A stretch of 64,000 nucleotides of DNA. Origin: Jeotgalibacillus proteolyticus. Lineage in GTDB: Bacteria > Bacillota > Bacilli > Bacillales > Jeotgalibacillaceae. Below are positions 48,301 to 56,806 of the stretch, one piece after another (position 1 is the stretch's first letter; every line of letters starts with the position of its first letter). The position numbers and the translations under genes were made by a program. A model generated the notes under the pieces. It had not been told where the DNA came from. It did no database searches and was given only the letters and a program-made list of their open reading frames with translations. Location of the stretch: assembly GCF_002926065.1 (NCBI RefSeq), contig NZ_PREZ01000002.1, positions 434,001 through 498,000 on the forward strand, given 5' to 3'.

Positions 48301-48649
48301 AATAAGATGACAGCCATTTTCGGGAAATGCCTTTTGAAGGATTGGTCATAAGAACACTTGATATTTTAATAAGGTTTTTGTACCCTGTTTGGTTTTTTGC
48401 AAGCAGAACAAGAGGATATGGGCGGTCATCTTCTTCCGCGAGAACATCGGCTGTCATACCAATGATCGGCTTTATGTTTTCCTTTACGCAAGCCCGGTAA
48501 AAAGGAACGACGCCATATAGAACATTACGATCTGTTAAAGCAACCGCCGGAGAACCATCCTTTTTGACTTTATCCACCAAAGCAGAAAGCGTAACCGGGC
48601 TTGATAAAAGATCAAAAGAGCTTGTAATCTGTAGATGTATATACGACAT
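45326..48649 (-). CDS. dnaE: DNA polymerase III subunit alpha DnaE
   Basis: In Bacillus DnaE extends primers before PolC takes over. The 1107-residue C-family polymerase has an N-terminal PHP domain, the palm with PDIDIDFPDNRRDEV and the upstream GPGRGSAAGSLVAYAL, a helix-hairpin-helix region (SAIKGIGKATAIDL) and a C-terminal OB fold (about 980-1060, with KGKAEERNGKLQVILQEV). The PHP start reads IHLQITSSFDLL, lacking the second metal-binding His of active PHP domains, so exonuclease activity is unlikely. It starts 26 bp after the nrnA stop. Confidence 0.96.
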   Translation of the reverse strand: MSYIHLQITSSFDLLSSPVTLSALVDKVKKDGSPAVALTDRNVLYGVVPFYRACVKENIKPIIGMTADVLAEEDDRPYPLVLLAKNQTGYKNLIKISSVLMTNPSKGISRKWLSSYSDGLIALTPGSEGEIEQLIQNDENDLAHKRILLYQKIFREDSFYLSLQDHNNSSGKELLKKLAHFAESFDLQTAVTGDVRYLEEEDAFSYEVITAIRDGIKLESPRLEGDYSFRSKESMKELFADFPDALENTLKIADRCNLTLDFTQLSLPEFPVPDDVTAKEVLEHLCLEGLKRKMDPVPSAYTERLAFELNVIDSMSFNDYFLIVWDFMKFARDKKILTGPGRGSAAGSLVAYALSITQVDPLKYNLLFERFLNPERISMPDIDIDFPDNRRDEVIHYVAQKYGSKHVAQIVTFGTLSAKASARDTARVFGFSTGEMEVISRSIPSRVGIKLEEAYRESGALRQFADQSSRHKQWFESAKKLEGLPRHTSTHAAGVVISSRPLVEIVPLQDGQEGVYLTQWPMDLLEDIGLLKMDFLGLRNLTLLERIIHSVNQKEGARFRIEDIPVDDKKTFELLSRGWTVGIFQLESDGMKNVLRTLLPTSFDDIVAVNALYRPGPMENIPVFIKRKHKKEAVSYAHPDLKSILSSTHGIIVYQEQIMQIAAQMAGFSLGQADVLRRAVSKKKKEELDFHRKSFVEGSVKRGYEERTAHEIYDLIVRFANYGFNKSHAVAYSLIGYQLAYLKTHFPKHFMAALMTSVTGNEDKLRLYVRECERLNIKVFPPSIQKSERYFAVEQEGIRYSISAIKGIGKATAIDLIQSRESKPYKDIFDLCVRVPAKSINRKILEALVFSGAMDDFSKDRSTLLATLDVALEHASLMKSEDGGLFDDDFSISPKYVEKSPMPAEEKLSFEKEVLGLYLSAHPVTAIQEKLETLRAVPIAELSSGTAVFGALITEVRMIRTKKGEAMAFAVLSDASGDIDAVAFPDTYRHASAILKQGFVVIVKGKAEERNGKLQVILQEVKLAKDFKADESNHKLFIKVPSSLEEEDTISKIRELCSRYKGDAPVVIHIEETRRTLQLQASEWVYLHGPLPAQLKNLVGESNVVIK

Positions 48650-48675
48650 TTCTGCTTTCCCTCCTCTTTTAGGAA

Positions 48676-49611
48676 TTAAAGCTCACATAGCTTTTGAAGC
48701 TTCCTAATAATTTCATCCGCTTCATGCCAGTTCGTAATAGATGCACCGGCTGCCAGAGGATGCCCTCCTCCGTTATGCTGTTTTGCCAGCCCATTTACAA
48801 TTGGTCCTTTTGAGCGAAGTCTTACCCTGATTTCACTTGCTTCTTCAATAAAAAAGACCCATGCTTTGATTCCTTTCACACTGCTGAGTGAGCTCACTAA
48901 AAGTGATGCTTCAGACGGAGTGGCATTATATTCGCCTAAGAGCTCTTTTGATAGCTTAATATAGGCTGCGCCATTTTCATCAATGGAAAAGTGCTGGAGA
49001 ATAAACCCCTGCAGCTTCAAAACATGAGATTCCATTTCATAGAGGGAATTAAATAATTCATTGCGGTCGAAGCCGTATTGTATAAGCTCACCTGTGTAAT
49101 CGAATGTTTTTTGAGAGGTGCTTGGAAAGAGAAATCTTCCAGTGTCCCCCACAATTCCCGCAAAAAGCAGTCTTGCTGCTTCAGTATTCATTTTCAGTCC
49201 ATCTTCTTTTCCTGAAAGATAAAGTTCATAAATCATTTCACTCGCTGAACTTGCAGAAGTGTCCACCCACAATAGATCTCCGTATGGATCTTCATTCGGA
49301 TGATGATCGATCTTAATCAGCTTGTCCCCTAATGGGTAGCGCTGGTCATCTACCCGCGCTTCATTGGCTGTGTCACAAACGATGACGAGAGAATCTTTAT
49401 ATACATCATCTGTTACCTTATCCATTTCGCGTAAGAACGTCAGGGATTTTTCTCCTTCTCCTACTGTGTAGACTGTTTTATCTGGAAAAGAGGCTTTTAT
49501 AATTTCTGCCAGACCGCCCTGGGAGCCGTATGCATCAGGGTCAGGTCTTACATGGCGGTGGATAATAATTGTGGAATATTCCTTAATCATTTCAACGATT
49601 TGTTTTTTCAT
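48676..49611 (-). CDS. nrnA: Bifunctional oligoribonuclease/pAp phosphatase NrnA
   Basis: NrnA degrades short RNAs and removes 3'-phosphoadenosine 5'-phosphate. The start is ATG 49611 (MKKQIVEMIKEYSTI), with AAAGGG nine bases upstream, giving 311 residues (313 in B. subtilis). DHH-family motifs are seen: IIIHRHVRPDPDAYGSQ, CDTANEARVD, KIDHHPNEDPYGD and the C-terminal DHHA1 element HNGGGHPLAAGASI. In B. subtilis ytrIH lie between this gene and dnaE; here they are missing and dnaE follows directly. Confidence 0.94.
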   Translation of the reverse strand: MKKQIVEMIKEYSTIIIHRHVRPDPDAYGSQGGLAEIIKASFPDKTVYTVGEGEKSLTFLREMDKVTDDVYKDSLVIVCDTANEARVDDQRYPLGDKLIKIDHHPNEDPYGDLLWVDTSASSASEMIYELYLSGKEDGLKMNTEAARLLFAGIVGDTGRFLFPSTSQKTFDYTGELIQYGFDRNELFNSLYEMESHVLKLQGFILQHFSIDENGAAYIKLSKELLGEYNATPSEASLLVSSLSSVKGIKAWVFFIEEASEIRVRLRSKGPIVNGLAKQHNGGGHPLAAGASITNWHEADEIIRKLQKLCEL

Positions 49612-49699
49612 TTCAATCTTCCCTTTCAAGATCATAGTGGCAATAAACCCGAATTCCGGCTACAATGTGAGAGAATGAGTCTTAATTGGAGGAGTTTTC

Positions 49700-50038
49700 A
49701 TGCTGATCTTTGTTTTTTTGATTATTTTTTCTGCTGTATCCTATCTTTATTTTAAAACGAAGCAAATCCGGTCGCCAAGACCTGTGGAAAAGCAATGGCA
49801 GGCAAGCAGAGCTGGCATAGCTTTAGGTGTAGGAATCGGCTTATTTGGCATAAATCAATTATTTTTATTTAATTTTGAGATGTCATCAGATTTAATTGTA
49901 ACGTACATTATTGCAGCTGCCTTCATCTTAGTTGGATTTGGCAGCGCATGGCTTCGCTATAAAGCCTTTAAGCAGCTTACACCTTTTCTGGCAAAAGAAA
50001 ATGAAGAATGGGATAAATATGAAAAGCAGCAATCCTAA
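49700..50038 (+). CDS. ytpI: YtpI family membrane protein
   Basis: The 112-residue protein has three hydrophobic segments (2-18, 38-58 and 66-86) and a charged C-terminal tail. It matches the YtpI-like family in size, topology and place (divergent from nrnA, convergent with ytoI). Function unknown. Ribosome site GGAGGAG upstream. Confidence 0.85.
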   Translation: MLIFVFLIIFSAVSYLYFKTKQIRSPRPVEKQWQASRAGIALGVGIGLFGINQLFLFNFEMSSDLIVTYIIAAAFILVGFGSAWLRYKAFKQLTPFLAKENEEWDKYEKQQS

Positions 50039-50061
50039 AAAACGGCCGAGGCCGTTTTTTT
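50036..50061. terminator. Bidirectional terminator between ytpI and ytoI
   Basis: Short stem ACGGCC/GGCCGT with a two-base loop, flanked by A6 and T7. It overlaps the ytoI stop codon. Confidence 0.8.
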
Positions 50062-51370
50062 ATCGGTCCAAAAGCTGAACCATCATCATCGCCTTGCCGA
50101 CGAGATTTCCTTCGCTGAACACTTCTACATCTACCTTGCCGAACTTTCTTCCTACATCAAGGAGCCTTGGGTTAATCTCAATGATGCTTTCCATTTGAAC
50201 CGGTTTAATAAAATAAATAGTTATATTTTCAATGACCAGATCACCGCGTTTATAATCCCGAAGCGTACGGTTTGCTGCCTCTGTTACAAGGGAGGTAAAA
50301 ACCCCATAGGAGATGGCGCCAAGCTGGTTGGTCATTTGAGGCGTTACCCTGAACTGATAGGGCTTGTCAGCATTTTTTTCAACTGTCAGCTCCTTAAACA
50401 CAAGATCATCAATCGTTTCACCTACTTGCGGCTGGCGTTGAATCATTTGCATCGCCTTGAGAACATCCTGCCTGCTGATCACCCCGTGTAAATGCTGCTG
50501 GTCATCCACTACCGGCAGCAGCTCGATGCCTTCCCAAATCATGATATGAGCCGCCGATGCGACGCTTGTCTTTAAGCTGACTGTTAAAGGCGACCGGGTC
50601 ATTAACCGTTCGATCGGCTCCTCGCTGCTCTGTCCAAGAATGTCCTTTGACGTTACCATTCCCACTACCTTTAATGTATGGGCGTCCACTACAGGAAAAC
50701 GGCTGTGGCTGGTTTCTTCATTAAGCTTTGCCCAGTGGCTCACCGTATCCTTGGAGGTTAGAAAATGAGCCCGTTCAAAAGGAATTAATATATCTTCCAC
50801 GAGGACAATTTCTTTTTTAATTAATTGGTCGTAAATTGCACGGTTAATCATTGCCGCAACCGTGAATGTATCGTAGCTTGTGGAAATAACTGGGAGCTCT
50901 AGTTCATTGGCCAGCTTCTTTGTCGCCTCATCTGCGTCAAACCCGCCGGTAATGAGTACTGCAGCTCCCGCTTCTAGGGCATGGGCGTGTGCCTGTGTAC
51001 GGTTTCCGACAATTAAAAGATTACCTGCTTCGGTATATCGCATCATCGCTTCAAGCTTCATCGCACCGATTACAAATTTATTCAGTGTTTTGTGCAGGCC
51101 TGCCCTGCCGCCTAACACTTGTCCATCTATGATGTTTACAACCTCCGCAAAGGTCAGCCGCTCAAAGTTTTCTTTCTTCTTTTTTTCAATCCGTATCGTT
51201 CCGACCCGTTCTATCGTACTGACAAGGCCCTGATTTTCTGCTTCTTTTATTGCACGGTAAGCAGTTCCTTCACTCACTTCCATATGCTTAGCAATCTGGC
51301 GGACAGAAATCTTGTTTCCTACCGGAAGTGAATCAATATGCTGTAATATTTGTTCATGCTTTGTGGCCAC
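50060..51370 (-). CDS. ytoI: DRTGG/CBS/hot-dog regulatory protein YtoI
   Basis: The start is GTG 51370 (reads as MATKHEQILQHIDSLPVG) after AAGGAGAGGG, giving 436 residues (439 in B. subtilis); an upstream in-frame ATG lacks a ribosome site. In order: an N-terminal winged helix (ISVRQIAKHMEVSEGTAYRAIKE), a DRTGG domain (about 85-185), two CBS repeats (about 195-310) and a C-terminal hot-dog thioesterase-like domain (about 325-430). This suggests a DNA-binding regulator sensing nucleotides through CBS and an acyl or CoA ligand through the hot-dog domain. Target genes are unknown. Confidence 0.9.
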   Translation of the reverse strand: MATKHEQILQHIDSLPVGNKISVRQIAKHMEVSEGTAYRAIKEAENQGLVSTIERVGTIRIEKKKKENFERLTFAEVVNIIDGQVLGGRAGLHKTLNKFVIGAMKLEAMMRYTEAGNLLIVGNRTQAHAHALEAGAAVLITGGFDADEATKKLANELELPVISTSYDTFTVAAMINRAIYDQLIKKEIVLVEDILIPFERAHFLTSKDTVSHWAKLNEETSHSRFPVVDAHTLKVVGMVTSKDILGQSSEEPIERLMTRSPLTVSLKTSVASAAHIMIWEGIELLPVVDDQQHLHGVISRQDVLKAMQMIQRQPQVGETIDDLVFKELTVEKNADKPYQFRVTPQMTNQLGAISYGVFTSLVTEAANRTLRDYKRGDLVIENITIYFIKPVQMESIIEINPRLLDVGRKFGKVDVEVFSEGNLVGKAMMMVQLLDR

Positions 51371-51460
51371 AGTCTTTCCCTCTCCTTCAATCCGATCATG
51401 TATTCGCCTTTTTATTATACTCACTATTGCCCGTATCGTTCAATGAAAGGGAAAAGATAT

Positions 51461-51494
51461 AAAAAAACTGCCGGCAAAAAGTGAACCGGCAGTA
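51461..51494 (-). terminator. Terminator of ytkL
   Basis: Minus-strand arms CTGCCGG/CCGGCAG are followed by T7, nine bases after the ytkL stop. Confidence 0.85.
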
Positions 51495-51502
51495 CATTTT
51501 TA

Positions 51503-52183
51503 TTAATATTCAATTGACTCTCCTGCTTCCATAACTTTCCCTTGCCCTTCCTTGAGCAGCTGAACAAATTTCTCCGGATCCTGCTTAATAGGAGGAAATG
51601 TATTGAAGTGAATCGGCACAACCGTTTTCGCTTGCAGTAATTCGGCTGCATAGGCTGCATCCTCAGGTCCCATTGTGAAATTATCTCCAATTGGCAAAAA
51701 TGCGATATCAATTGGATGACGTTCCCCAATGAGCTTCATATCGCTGAAAAGAGCTGTATCTCCAGCATGGTAAATCGTTTTGTCTTCTGCCATAAGTAAA
51801 ACGCCTGCAGGCATTCCCGTATAGATAATCTGGTTATCCTCTGTCGTGTAGGAAGAACCATGAAATGCCTGAGTAAGCTTAACTGTACCAAAATCAAACG
51901 TAAAAGCTCCTCCTATGTGCATGGGGTGTGTTTTTAACCCCTGCCACTCCAGATATGTAGCCAGTTCAAAAGGAGCGATTATAAGTGAATCATTTTTTCT
52001 GGCAATGTCAATCGTATCACCAACATGGTCGTTATGGCCGTGGGTCAAAATAATCACATCAGGTTTTTCGTTTTCCGCTTTCAAATCCGTCATTTCATTT
52101 CCATTAATAAAAGGATCAACTAAAATTGTGGTGCCATTGGTTTCCACTTTAATAATGGAATGACCGTGGTAAGATATTTTCAT
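51503..52183 (-). CDS. ytkL: Metallo-beta-lactamase fold hydrolase, UPF0173 (YtkL)
   Basis: The start is ATG 52183 ([17 protein letters not shown]): an ATG nine bases upstream abuts the GGAGGA box and is too close. The 226-residue protein has metal-binding [11 protein letters not shown], the later HGSSYT and [10 protein letters not shown], and IPIHFNTFP, all standard for this MBL-fold family. The physiological substrate is not known. Confidence 0.9.
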   Translation of the reverse strand: MKISYHGHSIIKVETNGTTILVDPFINGNEMTDLKAENEKPDVIILTHGHNDHVGDTIDIARKNDSLIIAPFELATYLEWQGLKTHPMHIGGAFTFDFGTVKLTQAFHGSSYTTEDNQIIYTGMPAGVLLMAEDKTIYHAGDTALFSDMKLIGERHPIDIAFLPIGDNFTMGPEDAAYAAELLQAKTVVPIHFNTFPPIKQDPEKFVQLLKEGQGKVMEAGESIEY

Positions 52184-52378
52184 TTTGAACATTCCTCCTC
52201 AAAAGAATTCCTTTCTTTACCCTTTCCCTATCCCATTTTGCCAAAAACCCCTGTTTTATAAGAAAATTTTAAGAGAATACCAGCTTTCCGTTAACTTCAT
52301 TGTCCATTTTACAAACTGTTTTAATATTGCTACGATTTAGTAGAATACAAGCTCGATCGTGTATAGGAGGAAGTCAAA

Positions 52379-53473
52379 TTGACAAACAAAATTAATCAGA
52401 TTCAACAGTATCTTACAGACAATTCCCTCAATGCTGCTTTTTTAACTTCGACCGATAATATTTACTTTACAACGGGTTTTAGAAGTAACCCGCATGAGCG
52501 GTGGCTCGCCGTCTTTATTCCTTTATCAGGGGAGGCCACCCTGATCTGCCCTGGAATGGAGGAGCCCGAGGCGCGCCATTCAGGATGGAAGGGACACATT
52601 ATCGGCTACAGCGACACTGAAAATCCAATTGCCTTATTACAGCAGGAGCTAGAGAACAAAAATAGCAAAATCTCTACTCTAGCAGTTGAAACTTCTCACT
52701 TGACTATTGATAGACTTACGGTATTAAAAAAGTCATTTGGCGAGTTTTCTGTTCAATCAATTGACGCTGCACTCAACGATATGCGGCTTATAAAAACGGA
52801 GGAGGAATTAGTTCTTCTCAGAAAAGCAGCCGAATTAGCCGACTACGCAATCGATGTTGGATGTAAGGAGCTTGCTGAAGGAAAAACGGAGCTGGACATT
52901 CTTGCAGCGGTTGAATATGAGCTTAAGCGTAAAGGCGTTACAGAAATGGCGTTTTCCACAATGGTGCTGACGGGAAAAAACGGAGCTTCCCCTCATGGAA
53001 CCCCCGGGCTTTCAAAGGTGCAAAAAGGCGATTTAGTGCTTTTTGACCTTGGTGTGGTGTATGAAGGCTACTGCTCTGATATAACAAGAACGGTCGCTTT
53101 TGGGGACATTACGGACGAGCAGAAAAAGATTTATGATACGGTGCTTGCTGCGCAGCAAAAAGCTCTTGAAATGGTTAAGCCTGGTGTTAAGGCAAGTGAG
53201 CTGGATAAAGCGGCAAGGCAAGTCATCGAAGATGCAGGTTTTGGAGATTTCTTTCCACACCGTCTTGGGCACGGGCTAGGAATAAATGTTCATGAATATC
53301 CATCTATTACATCGGAAAATGACCTCGAGCTAAAGGAAGGTATGACCTTCACCATCGAGCCTGGAATTTATGTACCGAACGTTGCTGGCGTAAGAATTGA
53401 AGATGATGTACTCGTTACAGGGGACGGCTATGAAACGCTGACCACATTCCCGAAAACTCTTCAAACCTTTTAA
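52379..53473 (+). CDS. Xaa-Pro peptidase (M24 family, PepQ-like)
   Basis: This 364-residue M24B metallopeptidase is predicted to cleave Xaa-Pro dipeptides. The N-terminal creatinase-like domain (1-125) is followed by the pita-bread domain with the five metal ligands: LFDLGVVYEGYCSDITR (Asp, Asp), HRLGHGLGINVHE (His), TIEPGIYV (Glu) and VRIEDDVLVT (Glu). The start is TTG at 52379 with TAGGAGG upstream. It is divergent from ytkL and convergent with ald. Confidence 0.9.
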   Translation: MTNKINQIQQYLTDNSLNAAFLTSTDNIYFTTGFRSNPHERWLAVFIPLSGEATLICPGMEEPEARHSGWKGHIIGYSDTENPIALLQQELENKNSKISTLAVETSHLTIDRLTVLKKSFGEFSVQSIDAALNDMRLIKTEEELVLLRKAAELADYAIDVGCKELAEGKTELDILAAVEYELKRKGVTEMAFSTMVLTGKNGASPHGTPGLSKVQKGDLVLFDLGVVYEGYCSDITRTVAFGDITDEQKKIYDTVLAAQQKALEMVKPGVKASELDKAARQVIEDAGFGDFFPHRLGHGLGINVHEYPSITSENDLELKEGMTFTIEPGIYVPNVAGVRIEDDVLVTGDGYETLTTFPKTLQTF

Positions 53474-53484
53474 AGCGGACAAAT

Positions 53485-53518
53485 AAGAAAAGGATGCCAT
53501 TTTGGCATCCTTTTCTTA
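53485..53518. terminator. Bidirectional terminator between the Xaa-Pro peptidase gene and ald
   Basis: Arms AAGAAAAGGATGCCA/TGGCATCCTTTTCTT form a perfect stem with a short loop and A/T-rich ends; it overlaps the ald stop. Confidence 0.85.
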
Positions 53519-54634
53519 TTTAACAAGCAGTTCTCTTACTTCTGCATACTCCAGCCCGTGTGCCTCTGCCACTGCCCGATACGTAACAAAGCCGTCAGCA
53601 CAGTTAATTCCTTTAAGAAGAGCTTCATTTGTCAGACAAGCCTGTCTGTAGCCTTTATTTGCAATCTGTACTGCATATGGAACTGTCACATTTGTAAGAG
53701 CAATGGTTGATGTGCGCGGAACCGCTCCAGGCATATTGGCCACTGCGTAATGCACAACATCATGCTTCGTATAAGTTGGTGCGTCATGTGTTGTAATACG
53801 GTCTGTTGTTTCGAAGATGCCGCCCTGGTCAATGGCGATATCCACGACAACCGCTCCAGGCTTCATGGATTTTATCATTTCCTCTGTAACAAGCTTAGGT
53901 GCTTTAGCACCTGGAATTAATACTGCTCCAATGACCAGATCAGCCTCTGCCACGCTTTCTGCAATATTAAGCGGATTGGACATTAAGGTTGTAACATCCT
54001 TTCCAAATAAATCATCCAGTTGGCGAAGACGATCCGGACTTAAATCTAAGATGGTCACATCTGCGCCTAAGCCTACTGCCATCTTAGCCGCATTCGTGCC
54101 GGCAACACCGCCGCCGATAACGGTTACCTTCCCGCGTGCCACTCCAGGAACGCCAGCCAGCAGAATGCCCATCCCGCCATGGATTTTTTCAAGAAATTGT
54201 GCGCCGATTTGTGTAGCCATTCTTCCTGCTACCTCACTCATTGGAGTTAATAGCGGCAGTGAACCGTTAGGAAGCTGAACAGTCTCATACGCGATCGCAA
54301 TTACTTTATTGTCAATTAACGCTTTTGTAAGCTCAGGCTCTGGAGCAAGATGCAAATATGTAAATAGAATAAGTCCTTCTCTAAAGTAGCCGTATTCACT
54401 TTGAATCGGTTCTTTCACTTTCATGACCATATCAAAAGACCATGCCTCCTGTGCTGTCAAAACAATTGAAGCACCGGCGCTGATGAAGTCTTCATTTGTA
54501 AAACCTGATCCTGCTCCAGCTTCATGCTCAACAAATACCTCATGGCCATTGTTTACCAAATGATAGACGCCTGATGGTGTTATCGCTACTCGGTTTTCGT
54601 TGTTTTTAATTTCTTTAGGAATTCCAATGCGCAT
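53516..54634 (-). CDS. ald: Alanine dehydrogenase
   Basis: Ald interconverts alanine and pyruvate with NAD and ammonia, important in sporulation and amino acid use. The start is ATG 54634 ([20 protein letters not shown]) after GGAGGGG; 372 residues. The N-terminal substrate site is followed by the Rossmann motif [22 protein letters not shown] (shown here as [12 protein letters not shown]), then [10 protein letters not shown] and [15 protein letters not shown]. The upstream region shared with the permease gene has two inverted repeats, candidate operators. Confidence 0.96.
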   Translation of the reverse strand: MRIGIPKEIKNNENRVAITPSGVYHLVNNGHEVFVEHEAGAGSGFTNEDFISAGASIVLTAQEAWSFDMVMKVKEPIQSEYGYFREGLILFTYLHLAPEPELTKALIDNKVIAIAYETVQLPNGSLPLLTPMSEVAGRMATQIGAQFLEKIHGGMGILLAGVPGVARGKVTVIGGGVAGTNAAKMAVGLGADVTILDLSPDRLRQLDDLFGKDVTTLMSNPLNIAESVAEADLVIGAVLIPGAKAPKLVTEEMIKSMKPGAVVVDIAIDQGGIFETTDRITTHDAPTYTKHDVVHYAVANMPGAVPRTSTIALTNVTVPYAVQIANKGYRQACLTNEALLKGINCADGFVTYRAVAEAHGLEYAEVRELLVK

Positions 54635-54671
54635 TAAAAGCCCCTCCAATTAATCAATTCTCCTCATCCAG

Positions 54672-54776
54672 TTTTGCATGTAAAGCCCTGCAAAATAGCA
54701 CTCCGATAGTAAGCAATTTCATTTTATCAAATGAATGAATGGATGTCTCAGTTTATTTCGCCAGGAGAAATAAACT
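54672..54776. promoter_or_regulatory. Two inverted repeats in the ald/permease intergenic region
   Basis: TTTTGCA (54672-54678) and TGCAAAA (54689-54695) form a perfect 7-bp repeat with 10-bp spacing in the ald leader. AGTTTATTTC (54750-54759) and GAAATAAACT (54767-54776) form a perfect 10-bp repeat with 7-bp spacing. Neither has a T-run, so both look like operator sites. In B. subtilis ald is activated by AdeR; I cannot tell which protein would bind here. Confidence 0.55.
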
Positions 54777-54871
54777 AATAATTCTTACTATTACTCGTGC
54801 TGCTAGATGATTTTTAGTATGGTAAACTGTATCCAAAAACATGTATAAACCAGCAGAAATGGAGAACAAAA

Positions 54872-56191
54872 ATGCACAGCATTCAGAAGAAGCCAACAAT
54901 AGAAATTGAACGATTTGGACTTGAAGAAATTCCATTCCAACTGAAGCAGACGAAATGGTATGAATATACCGTTCTCCAACTGGCGTTTTCAGTTAATACC
55001 GGTAATGTACTGGTTCCCGCTCTTGCTGTGTTAACCGGCGGACTTTCAGTGGGCTGGGCGATGCTTTCCACTATTTCAGGAGCAGCACTTGCTTTTTTGC
55101 TTGTATCGCTTTTATCCATGCCGGGAGCTAAGCATGGCCTCCCTGCTCAATTCGTTATCCGTACCATGATTGGGACACTGCTTTCACGATATTTTGCATC
55201 ACCGATTCGCTCGATTACCTCCCTTTATTGGTTCAGCGTCCAGACAATCGGCGGTTCCATAGTAGTAATTGCCCTGCTAAAACAAGTAACAGGATTATCC
55301 ATCCCGATTCTTATTTTAGCTCCTCTTTTATCTGTTATTATGGCTGTATTGGCGCTGGTGGGCTTTGATGCAGTTAAAAAAGCAACGAAATGGTTTTTAC
55401 CTTTTCTGTTTGCCGGCCAGGGCATAATGCTGGTTTTAATTATTCAGCACAACCTGACAGATCAATCTTCTTTTTTCCCTAAAACAGGAGAGTTTCATAC
55501 AGGTGCTTTTTTCTTTTATGCAAGTCTCGCTTTTGTTCAATATGTTTCAGGGGTAAGCGCATCGTCTGATATTACCCGATATGCAAAGACACAAATGCAT
55601 GGGTTTTTAGGGTTATTAGCTGGAAATGTTGGGGGATTTGTCATTACTGCTTTTCTTGGAACTTTTTATGCAGCATCACTTGGAACTTTAAATCCATTTG
55701 CTTCCGCAGGAGAGTTGACTGGCTCCCCCTTCCTATTATTTGCCGTGGCACTCAGTGCTCTCTTATCAATGATCTCTATTAATTTAAGTAATGCTTATAC
55801 TGGAGGCTACAGTCTGCTCAACGCCATTCCCTCTGCCGGTCGCATTAAATGCGCTTTATTGTTCGGTGCTGCAGGTACATTACTAAGTTGTTTCCCGGTC
55901 ATAGTAGAAGAGGCTGAAAAATACATCTCTCTGCTGGGCGCAGCCGTCATCCCGCTATCCGCTATTATTGTTTTTGACTACATGTTTATTAAAAAAAGAA
56001 GCATAACCGATGAAGATCTGCACATATTATTGGCAGGAAAAAATCTTATGAACACAAAAGCGTTCATGTTAGCTTCTTTTTCAATTCCGGTTTACTTATT
56101 GATTCCTCCTTTTGCATCTCCCGGTTTTATTATATTTTTACTAGTCGGATTTTCTTACATACTAGTAAAAAAAGCTGGGAATCAGGTTTAA
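54872..56191 (+). CDS. Cytosine/purine permease-type transporter (NCS1)
   Basis: The 439-residue protein has about 12 hydrophobic segments and the layout of the nucleobase:cation symporter-1 family, cytosine permease branch. The N-terminus (ERFGLEEIPFQLKQTKWYEY) precedes the first segment, which has the conserved FSVNTGNVLVPALAVL element. Segment 8-9 carries NLSNAYTGGYSLLNA. Substrate cannot be named from sequence; cytosine, hydroxymethylpyrimidine or purines are possible. It is divergent from ald and co-oriented with the stress protein gene that follows by 90 bp. Confidence 0.82.
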   Translation: MHSIQKKPTIEIERFGLEEIPFQLKQTKWYEYTVLQLAFSVNTGNVLVPALAVLTGGLSVGWAMLSTISGAALAFLLVSLLSMPGAKHGLPAQFVIRTMIGTLLSRYFASPIRSITSLYWFSVQTIGGSIVVIALLKQVTGLSIPILILAPLLSVIMAVLALVGFDAVKKATKWFLPFLFAGQGIMLVLIIQHNLTDQSSFFPKTGEFHTGAFFFYASLAFVQYVSGVSASSDITRYAKTQMHGFLGLLAGNVGGFVITAFLGTFYAASLGTLNPFASAGELTGSPFLLFAVALSALLSMISINLSNAYTGGYSLLNAIPSAGRIKCALLFGAAGTLLSCFPVIVEEAEKYISLLGAAVIPLSAIIVFDYMFIKKRSITDEDLHILLAGKNLMNTKAFMLASFSIPVYLLIPPFASPGFIIFLLVGFSYILVKKAGNQV

Positions 56192-56280
56192 AAATTTAAA
56201 TTTTGTCCCAATTTCGCCACTGAAATATGAAGAAATTTTCTGATAATACGTGTACAATAGAAGTAAGGAGGGGGATTAAA

Positions 56281-56763
56281 ATGACACTTAGTTACGATCA
56301 TATCCTGGTGGCTGTAGATGGTTCCAAAGAAGCAGAATGGGCTTTTAAAAAATCAATTGATATTGCCAGAAGAAATGATGCAACCTTAAATCTTCTTCAT
56401 GTAATTGATACACGCTCTTTTGCAGTAGTTGAAGCATACGACCGCAGTGTAGCAAAGCGCGCTCAAACCTTCGCTGAAGAAATGCTTGGTGAATACAAGG
56501 CTGAAGCAGAACGCAAAGGTGTGAACAAAATTAATGTGTTTGTCGAATACGGCTCCCCTAAAGTACTCGTACCAAAAGAATTTGCCAAAAAAGTAGAAGC
56601 AGATTTGATTATTTGTGGAGCGACCGGATTGAATGCTATGGAACGCTTTTTAATCGGAAGTATTTCAGAGCATATTGTACGTGCTGCTAAGTGCGATGTT
56701 CTCGTGGTAAGAACCGATCAGCCTCCGGAAAAGTCCAATCTTGAACCCATCGATAAACCGTAA
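56281..56763 (+). CDS. Universal stress protein (UspA family)
   Basis: The start is ATG 56281 (MTLSYDHILVAVDGSKEAEW), with GGAGGGGG upstream. The 160-residue protein has the UspA fold, with DHILVAVDGS near the N-terminus and the ATP-binding motif GATGLNAMERFLIGSISEHIV (G-x2-G-x9-GS) near the C-terminus, so ATP binding is likely. It follows the permease gene on the same strand and ends in a terminator shared with argH. Confidence 0.92.
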   Translation: MTLSYDHILVAVDGSKEAEWAFKKSIDIARRNDATLNLLHVIDTRSFAVVEAYDRSVAKRAQTFAEEMLGEYKAEAERKGVNKINVFVEYGSPKVLVPKEFAKKVEADLIICGATGLNAMERFLIGSISEHIVRAAKCDVLVVRTDQPPEKSNLEPIDKP

Positions 56764-56765
56764 TA

Positions 56766-56804
56766 AGAAAAGCAGCCGGGATAAGTTCCGGCTGCTTTGT
56801 TTTT
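56766..56804. terminator. Bidirectional terminator between the usp gene and argH
   Basis: Stem AAGCAGCCGG/CCGGCTGCTT is flanked by A- and T-rich tracts. Confidence 0.88.
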
Positions 56805-56806
56805 AT

